A DNA stretch of 64,000 nucleotides from Gemmatimonadota bacterium (GTDB taxonomy: Bacteria; Gemmatimonadota; Gemmatimonadetes; Longimicrobiales; Gaopeijiaceae): assembly GCA_030827315.1 (NCBI GenBank), contig JAURER010000012.1:18350-82349 (forward strand), in the 5' to 3' direction. The translations under genes were made by a program, and so were the position numbers. Shown piece after piece: positions 59,130 to 64,000 of this stretch (its first letter is position 1; each line of letters opens with the position of its first letter). The notes beneath the pieces were generated by a model. The model had not been told where the DNA came from and searched no databases. It saw only the letters and a program-made list of their open reading frames with translations.

Positions 59130-61646
59130 TCACTCTCCCCCCCCGAACATTGCGTCGAGCTCGTCCAGGGTCATGAGCACGTCCCGCCCCTTCGCCCCGT
59201 CCGACGGGCCGAGCACCTCGGCCGACTCGAGCTGGTCCACGATGCGCGCCGCCCGCCCGTACCCGATGCTCAGCTTCCTCTGAAGCAGCGACGTCGAACC
59301 GTTGCCGTTCTGAATGCAGACCTCGGCCGCGGCCCTGAAGAGGTCGTCCCAGTCGCCACTCATCTCTTCGGCCGCGGTGGCCGCGGCGTCCAGTTCCTGA
59401 CCCCGGACCTCCTCGAGGATGTCCGGTTCGTCCGTCGGCCTCGCCGCCTCGTCGCCCTGCTTCTCCAGGAGCTCGACGTACCACGACATCAGCTTTTCTG
59501 TGTCTTCGGTGGGGAGGTACGCGCCCTGGATCCGAACCGGGGCGCCCTGGCCCGGCGGGAGGAAAAGCATGTCGCCGTTGCCCAGCAGCGCGTCCGCACC
59601 GTTCTGGTCCAGAATCGTGCGCGAGTCGGTCTTCGACGCCACGCGGAAGGCGATGCGGGTCGGGAAGTTCGCCTTGATGAGCCCGGTGATGACGTTCACC
59701 GACGGACGCTGGGTCGCGACGATGAGGTGGATTCCGATGGCCCGCGCCTTCTGCGCGAGCTGCGTAAGCGGCTTCTCCACCTCCGACTGCACGGTCATCA
59801 TGAGGTCGGCGAGCTCGTCGACCACGACGACGATGTAGGGCATCAGCCCGTCCGCATAGATCCACCGGTTCTCGTCTCCCTCGGGCCCTTTCGGCTCGAC
59901 GCGCCTCAGGATCTGCCCTTCGCCCACCTTCTTGTTGAACTCCTGGATGGAGCGAAGGTGGTTCTGCTTGAGCAGCATGTAGCGGCGTTCCATCTCGAGC
60001 ACCGCCCACTTGAGTACACCGGCGGCGTCGCGAGGGTCGGTGACCACGTTGTGGCGAAGGTGCGGGAGACGCGAGTAGACCGAGAGCTCGACCATCTTCG
60101 GGTCGATCATCAGGAGCCGGAGAGTCTCGGGCGTGTGCTTGTAGACGAGGCTCGTGACGATGGTGTTCAGGCACACCGACTTTCCGGCGCCGGTCGCCCC
60201 CGCGATGAGCACGTGCGGCATCTTCTCGAGCGCCGCGACGTACGGCTTGCCGTTGAGGTCCTTGCCGAGGGCGAGAGGCAGTTCACCCTTGGCGGAGCGG
60301 AAGGGTCGCGACTCGAGGATCTCGCGCAGGTTCACGATCTCCGGCTGCGGATTCGGGATCTCTACCCCCACCGCGCCCTTGCCGGGGATCGGCGCCACGA
60401 TACGGATGGTCCTGGCCTTCATGGCGAGCGCGAGGTCGGCATCCAGGTTCGCGATCCGGTTGACCTTCACGCCGGGCGCCGGCACGACCTCGAACTGCGT
60501 GACCACGGGGCCGGTCGTCCGGCCTCCGAGCTCGCTCTGGACGTTGAACGTCTGGAGCTTCTCCACCAGCACCTGGCCGAGTTGGTCGAGCTGGCGCTCC
60601 ATGCTCGCGCGGTCGGCGATCTCGGGCGCGCTGAGCAGATCGACCGGCGGTACCTCGTGACTGATGCGACGCCCCGCGTTGGGGTCGGCGAGACCGTGGT
60701 CGTTCTCGAGGTCGTCGTCCCCGTCGACCCCGGCGTCGTCGCCCCGCTCGACGACATCATCGGCGAAGTCGGCGGCATCGGCGTCGACCGTCTCGTCCCG
60801 GGTCGTGGCCTCGAACGCCGCGGCGTCTTCGTCCTCGGTCGTGGGCTCGAGCGCCACGGTGGCTTCGTCCGGCTCCTCCTCGTTCGCTCCTGCTTCCTCC
60901 GCCTCCTCCTCACCGGTCTCTGGACCGAGCCACGCCGGCTCGAATCCCTCGACGGGCGCTTCCTCGGCCTCGAGGAGACGGGCCTGCTCCTCTGCGGCGA
61001 GTGCTTCGAGGTGCGCCGCCTTGAGCTCCTTGCCCTTCTCGGCCACGGCCCTCGCCGCCTTGCCGGCGACCCCGGTCCCGGCGCGCACGCCCCGCGACAC
61101 GGTCACGAGCGGGTTCCATCGCAACGTCGCCACGCTCAGCGCCACCAGCAGGACCAGGTCGAGCATCATGGCTCCGACCGGGCTGACGAGCCGCACCAGC
61201 GGATCGCCGACGAGTCGTCCGAAGGCACCGGCCGCGTCGCCTCCCGTCACGACGAACACCGCGCTCGGCGTGATAAGCAGGAGGCCGACGAAGAGAAGGG
61301 CGAATCGGAAGGTCGAGACCGGGGAGATCCGGTCCCCCACCCGCAACCCGACGACGGCCACCAGGGCAGGCAGGTACCAGGCAGCGATCCCGAGCCCGGC
61401 TCTCAGGACCGTGGCCACCGCGCCACCGGCCTCTCCGATGATGTTGCCCGAGGAGAACCAGCGGCTGCCGCGGTCGCCCAGCACCTCGACCGGCACCAGC
61501 GAGAGGAGGAGGAAGAGCGCACCCGCGAGAAGGAGGATCGAGAGGATCTCCCGACGTTGCTCCGGACCGACGATGGGATCGCTCTGCGCCTTCGGGCTTT
61601 TCTCCTTCCCGCCCGTTCTTCCGCTCTTCCGGGTCTTGCGCGCCAC
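59130..61646 (-). CDS. ftsK: DNA translocase FtsK
   Basis: 838 residues. Four membrane helices fill about residues 33-175. A linker (about 215-325) is extremely rich in Glu and Asp. The motor has VLIAGATGAGKSVCLNTIV (Walker A), VVVVDELADLMM (Walker B) and ATQRPSVNVITGLIKANFPTRIAF. The C-terminal gamma winged helix has LQRKLSIGYGRAARIVDQLE. It moves chromosome ends and activates XerCD at division. GTG start at 61646, eight bases after comB. Confidence 0.96.
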   Translation of the reverse strand: MARKTRKSGRTGGKEKSPKAQSDPIVGPEQRREILSILLLAGALFLLLSLVPVEVLGDRGSRWFSSGNIIGEAGGAVATVLRAGLGIAAWYLPALVAVVGLRVGDRISPVSTFRFALLFVGLLLITPSAVFVVTGGDAAGAFGRLVGDPLVRLVSPVGAMMLDLVLLVALSVATLRWNPLVTVSRGVRAGTGVAGKAARAVAEKGKELKAAHLEALAAEEQARLLEAEEAPVEGFEPAWLGPETGEEEAEEAGANEEEPDEATVALEPTTEDEDAAAFEATTRDETVDADAADFADDVVERGDDAGVDGDDDLENDHGLADPNAGRRISHEVPPVDLLSAPEIADRASMERQLDQLGQVLVEKLQTFNVQSELGGRTTGPVVTQFEVVPAPGVKVNRIANLDADLALAMKARTIRIVAPIPGKGAVGVEIPNPQPEIVNLREILESRPFRSAKGELPLALGKDLNGKPYVAALEKMPHVLIAGATGAGKSVCLNTIVTSLVYKHTPETLRLLMIDPKMVELSVYSRLPHLRHNVVTDPRDAAGVLKWAVLEMERRYMLLKQNHLRSIQEFNKKVGEGQILRRVEPKGPEGDENRWIYADGLMPYIVVVVDELADLMMTVQSEVEKPLTQLAQKARAIGIHLIVATQRPSVNVITGLIKANFPTRIAFRVASKTDSRTILDQNGADALLGNGDMLFLPPGQGAPVRIQGAYLPTEDTEKLMSWYVELLEKQGDEAARPTDEPDILEEVRGQELDAAATAAEEMSGDWDDLFRAAAEVCIQNGNGSTSLLQRKLSIGYGRAARIVDQLESAEVLGPSDGAKGRDVLMTLDELDAMFGGGE

Positions 61647-61654
61647 GTTCGGGC

Positions 61655-62377
61655 CTAGGCTCCCGCGCGAGTGATCGCCTTCTCGCGCATTTCGACGAGA
61701 ATGTCATGCCGGTCCACGTCGGTGCAGATGACGAGGTCGTCACCGAGCCCGATCGCGAGAATCGCGGCTCCGCCGGCGGCGACTTCGAGGAAGCGCCGCG
61801 TCGGCTTGCGGGCCGACGCGACCGCGTACGCCGCACGCGACGCGTCGTTGAGCTCGGGCTCCGCGTCGAGCATCTCGACCAGCCGGTGGATGAGGTGTCC
61901 AGCGCACAGGGCGTCGTCGAGCGAAAAGCGGTCGTCCTGCCCCGCGCACAGCAGCACGACGTGGCCCTCCTCGGCGATCCCGCGCGCGACCGCGCCCAGA
62001 TTCGTGAAGGCGCACGGCAGGACCCGGACACCTTCGTCTCCCGCTCGAAGGGCACGCGTCCCGTTCGTGGTGCTCATGACGAGCTTCTTGCCTTCGACGA
62101 CGTCACGGGTGAACTCGCGCGGGGAGTTGCCCAGGTCGAAGCCCTCGACCTTGTGACCTCTCCGCTCCCCGCACAGGAGTGTGTCTTCGGGGCCCATCGA
62201 ATGCGCGAGGCGCACGGCCTCCTCCGTGGTATCCGTCGGATAGACCGCGCGGGCTCCGTTTGCCAGGGCCTCGATGATCGTCGTGGTGGCGCGCACCACG
62301 TCGATGACCACCACCGTCGCCCCGTCGACCGCCCCCGGATCCATCTCCGGAATCGTGAAGAAGGTGTCGATGCGCAT
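61655..62377 (-). CDS. 2-phosphosulfolactate phosphatase ComB-like protein
   Basis: 240 residues from the ATG at 62377 (one base overlaps the accC stop). The family signature is strong: VVVIDVVRATTTIIEALANGA, LLCGERRGHKVEGFDLGNSP and LVMSTTNGTRALRAG. In methanogens ComB removes phosphate from 2-phosphosulfolactate in coenzyme M synthesis. Many bacteria keep it without that pathway, and no other sulfolactate gene is in the window, so its substrate here is uncertain. It is inserted between accC and ftsK. Confidence 0.9.
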   Translation of the reverse strand: MRIDTFFTIPEMDPGAVDGATVVVIDVVRATTTIIEALANGARAVYPTDTTEEAVRLAHSMGPEDTLLCGERRGHKVEGFDLGNSPREFTRDVVEGKKLVMSTTNGTRALRAGDEGVRVLPCAFTNLGAVARGIAEEGHVVLLCAGQDDRFSLDDALCAGHLIHRLVEMLDAEPELNDASRAAYAVASARKPTRRFLEVAAGGAAILAIGLGDDLVICTDVDRHDILVEMREKAITRAGA

Positions 62378-63729
62378 CAACCGGTGCCGCCCTCGGCCAT
62401 CATCCGCGCCACGAACCCGGTGTCCACGTCGCCGCGCACGAAGCCGGCGTCGTCGACGATCCTGCGCAGGAAGGGGATCGTGGTCGGCACTCCCTCGATG
62501 ATGAACTGGTCGAGGGCATGGCGCGCACGCACGATCGCCTCCTCACGGGTGTTGCCGCTGACGATCAGCTTTCCGAGCAGCGAGTCGTAGTTGGGCGGCA
62601 CGCGGTATCCCGCATAAACGTGGGTATCGAGTCGCACGCCAGGACCGCCCGGCGGATGGAACGTCGTGATCGTGCCCGGCCCCGGCGCGAAGTTCCTGTC
62701 CGGATCCTCGGCGTTGATACGGAACTCGATGGCATGCACCCGATGCTCGACCTCGTCCGGAATGCTGAGCGGCTCACCGGCCGCGACGCGGATCTGCTCC
62801 TTGACCAGATCGATGCCCGTCGTGACCTCCGTGACCGGGTGTTCGACCTGGATCCGGGTGTTCATCTCCATGAAGTAGAACGACCCGTCCTCGTCGAGGA
62901 GAAACTCCACGGTCCCCGCCCCCACGTAGTCGATGGCCTTCGCGGCCCGAACCGCCGCCTCGCCCATCTCGGCGCGCAGCTCGGGGGTCAGCGCCGTGGA
63001 AGGTGCTTCCTCGACGAGCTTCTGGTGTCGGCGCTGGATCGAGCAGTCCCGTTCCCCGAGGTGCGTCACCCGCCCGTGGCTGTCGCCGAAGACCTGAATC
63101 TCCACGTGCCGCGGCTTGAGGATGCAGCGCTCGAGGTAGACGTCGGGATTGCCGAAGGCTGCGCGCGCCTCGTTTTGCGCCGCGGTGAAGAGCCGGGGGA
63201 AGACTTCGGGGTCGGTCGCGACCCGCATGCCCTTGCCGCCACCACCCGCCGACGCCTTGATCATGATCGGGAAGCCCATCCGCCCGGCGATCGGGATCGC
63301 ATCTTCGACGGAGGCGACGATGCCGTCCGAGCCCGGGACGGTCGGCACGCCCACCTTCATCATGGTGGCACGCGCGGTCGCCTTGTCGCCCATGGCCCGG
63401 ATCTGGTCGGGCGTGGGTCCGATGAACGTCAGCTGTGAACGCGCGCAGATCTCGCTGAATTCGGCATTCTCCGCCAGGAATCCGTACCCTGGGTGGATGG
63501 CCTCCGCTCCGGTGATCTCGGCCGCGGCAATGATGCGGGGAATGTTGAGATAGGAGTCCGCCGCCGGCGCCCTGCCGATGCACACGTCCTCGTCCGCGAA
63601 GCGAACGTGCAGGCTCTCCCGGTCTGCCTCGGAGTATACGGCGACCGTTCGAACGCCCAGTTCCCGGCACGCACGAATGATGCGGAGCGCGATCTCTCCG
63701 CGGTTCGCGATCAGGACCTTGCTGAACAA
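62377..63729 (-). CDS. accC: Acetyl-CoA carboxylase, biotin carboxylase subunit
   Basis: 450 residues from the TTG at 63729, with GGGAG eight bases upstream. It starts [16 protein letters not shown] as usual. The ATP-grasp domain has [31 protein letters not shown] and [18 protein letters not shown]. The C-terminal domain ends with [12 protein letters not shown]. It carboxylates biotin on AccB in fatty acid synthesis. The region upstream to 63774 is open but belongs to the leader. The gap to accB holds a stable hairpin. Confidence 0.97.
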   Translation of the reverse strand: MFSKVLIANRGEIALRIIRACRELGVRTVAVYSEADRESLHVRFADEDVCIGRAPAADSYLNIPRIIAAAEITGAEAIHPGYGFLAENAEFSEICARSQLTFIGPTPDQIRAMGDKATARATMMKVGVPTVPGSDGIVASVEDAIPIAGRMGFPIMIKASAGGGGKGMRVATDPEVFPRLFTAAQNEARAAFGNPDVYLERCILKPRHVEIQVFGDSHGRVTHLGERDCSIQRRHQKLVEEAPSTALTPELRAEMGEAAVRAAKAIDYVGAGTVEFLLDEDGSFYFMEMNTRIQVEHPVTEVTTGIDLVKEQIRVAAGEPLSIPDEVEHRVHAIEFRINAEDPDRNFAPGPGTITTFHPPGGPGVRLDTHVYAGYRVPPNYDSLLGKLIVSGNTREEAIVRARHALDQFIIEGVPTTIPFLRRIVDDAGFVRGDVDTGFVARMMAEGGTG

Positions 63730-63783
63730 ATGTCTGTCTCCCGGATCGCGGCGACCCCGACGGGGAACGACCAAGATCCATGC

Positions 63784-63801
63784 CGGAGCCCGCAGGCTCC
63801 G
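63784..63801 (-). promoter_or_regulatory. Hairpin between accB and accC
   Basis: CGGAGCC, loop TGCG and GGCTCCG make a perfect 7-base-pair stem in the 94-base accB-accC gap. No U-tract follows. It may set relative amounts of the two subunits by processing or partial termination, or simply protect the accB mRNA. Confidence 0.45.
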
Positions 63802-63823
63802 TTAATGTTCTTGCCAGCCTTCG

Positions 63824-64000
63824 TCAGGCGCGATTGACTCTGAAGAGCACCTGCCCGAACTCCACGGGCTGGGCATTGTCGACGCAGATCTCGGCGATCG
63901 TGCCCGACACCTCGCACTCGAGCTCGTTCATGAGCTTCATCGCCTCGATGATGCAGAGCGTGTCCCCGGGGGACACGCGCGCCCCGACCTCCACGTAGGC
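63824..64000 (-). CDS. accB: Acetyl-CoA carboxylase biotin carboxyl carrier protein (5' part outside window)
   Basis: Only the last 58 residues are visible, ending at the TGA 63826-63824. The biotin attachment motif [10 protein letters not shown] is complete; the Lys carries biotin. The surrounding segments ([37 protein letters not shown]) are standard for the lipoyl-like fold of AccB. It stands directly before accC, the normal accBC order. Confidence 0.95.
   Translation of the reverse strand, partial: AYVEVGARVSPGDTLCIIEAMKLMNELECEVSGTIAEICVDNAQPVEFGQVLFRVNRA

Noticed and set aside
58797..61658. A 953-codon open frame on the plus strand opposite ftsK and lolA
   Set aside because: It is antisense to two clear genes. 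High GC content makes long mirror frames common; the translation is Arg/His/Asp-rich and matches nothing.

Overview
This is a dense, high-GC stretch of chromosome from a diderm (Gram-negative) bacterium. The diderm call rests on LolA, apolipoprotein N-acyltransferase, ExbB/ExbD and two small outer-membrane barrel proteins. Gene content suggests Gemmatimonadota or a close relative: a Minf_1886-family protein, leucine dehydrogenase-type enzyme, bacterial inositol-3-phosphate synthase, CdaA, Rex and a partner-switch module occur together in a run of housekeeping genes. That assignment is inference from gene content, not from a marker tree. No phage, insertion sequence, CRISPR array, restriction system or antibiotic cluster is visible.

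Almost everything is on the minus strand, so transcription runs from high to low coordinates. Only an amidohydrolase (7889-9154), a slipin (10358-11305), an unknown protein (38846-39334) and a short coding remnant (about 9181-9381) lie on the plus strand. No stretch over 300 bases lacks a gene.

Layout, from the right end in the direction of transcription. Positions 64000-39421 form one long co-directional series: accB-accC, comB, ftsK, lolA, rimO, an outer-membrane protein, a Gfo/Idh oxidoreductase, lnt, rpmE, prfA-prmC, a YlbF-like protein, inositol-phosphate synthase, tmk, a C-terminal processing protease, an asparaginase, obg, dprA, hemW, hrcA-dnaJ-prmA. Positions 38669-29399 hold yqeY, mutS2, dnaG, a coiled-coil zinc-ribbon protein, recJ, rsmD, coaD and a phosphate acetyltransferase; the last seven genes are joined by six consecutive 4-base stop/start overlaps. 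Positions 29248-26040 hold a STAS antagonist, an RsbW-like kinase, an RsbU-like phosphatase and ksgA, with a plausible promoter in front.

Positions 25927-16333 start with rex, preceded by a promoter whose start region carries a near-perfect Rex operator, and an overlapping DEDDh exonuclease with a winged-helix-like N-terminus. Then come a metallo-beta-lactamase-fold hydrolase, thiolase, BioY, 3-hydroxyacyl-CoA dehydrogenase, acyl-CoA dehydrogenase, leucine dehydrogenase, glyA and two small proteins. Positions 16277-11319 hold nnr, thiL, plsC, eno and an FtsB-like gene. A tRNA with anticodon CAU and a clear terminator lie at 10098-10227. Positions 7652-1 hold an unknown gene, a glycerophosphodiesterase, tilS, hpt, ftsH, cdaA and exbB-exbD, the last pair behind a strong-looking promoter.

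The window is mainly core machinery: replication and repair (dnaG, recJ, mutS2, ftsK, tmk), translation (prfA, prmC, rpmE, rimO, ksgA, rsmD, tilS, obg), envelope (lnt, lolA, plsC, exbBD) and acyl-CoA and NADH metabolism with its redox regulator. I found no convincing whole new system. The points most worth a second look are the Rex site, the winged-helix/exonuclease fusion, the orphan coding remnant, the inositol synthase and ComB outside their classical settings, and the unrecognised plus-strand gene.
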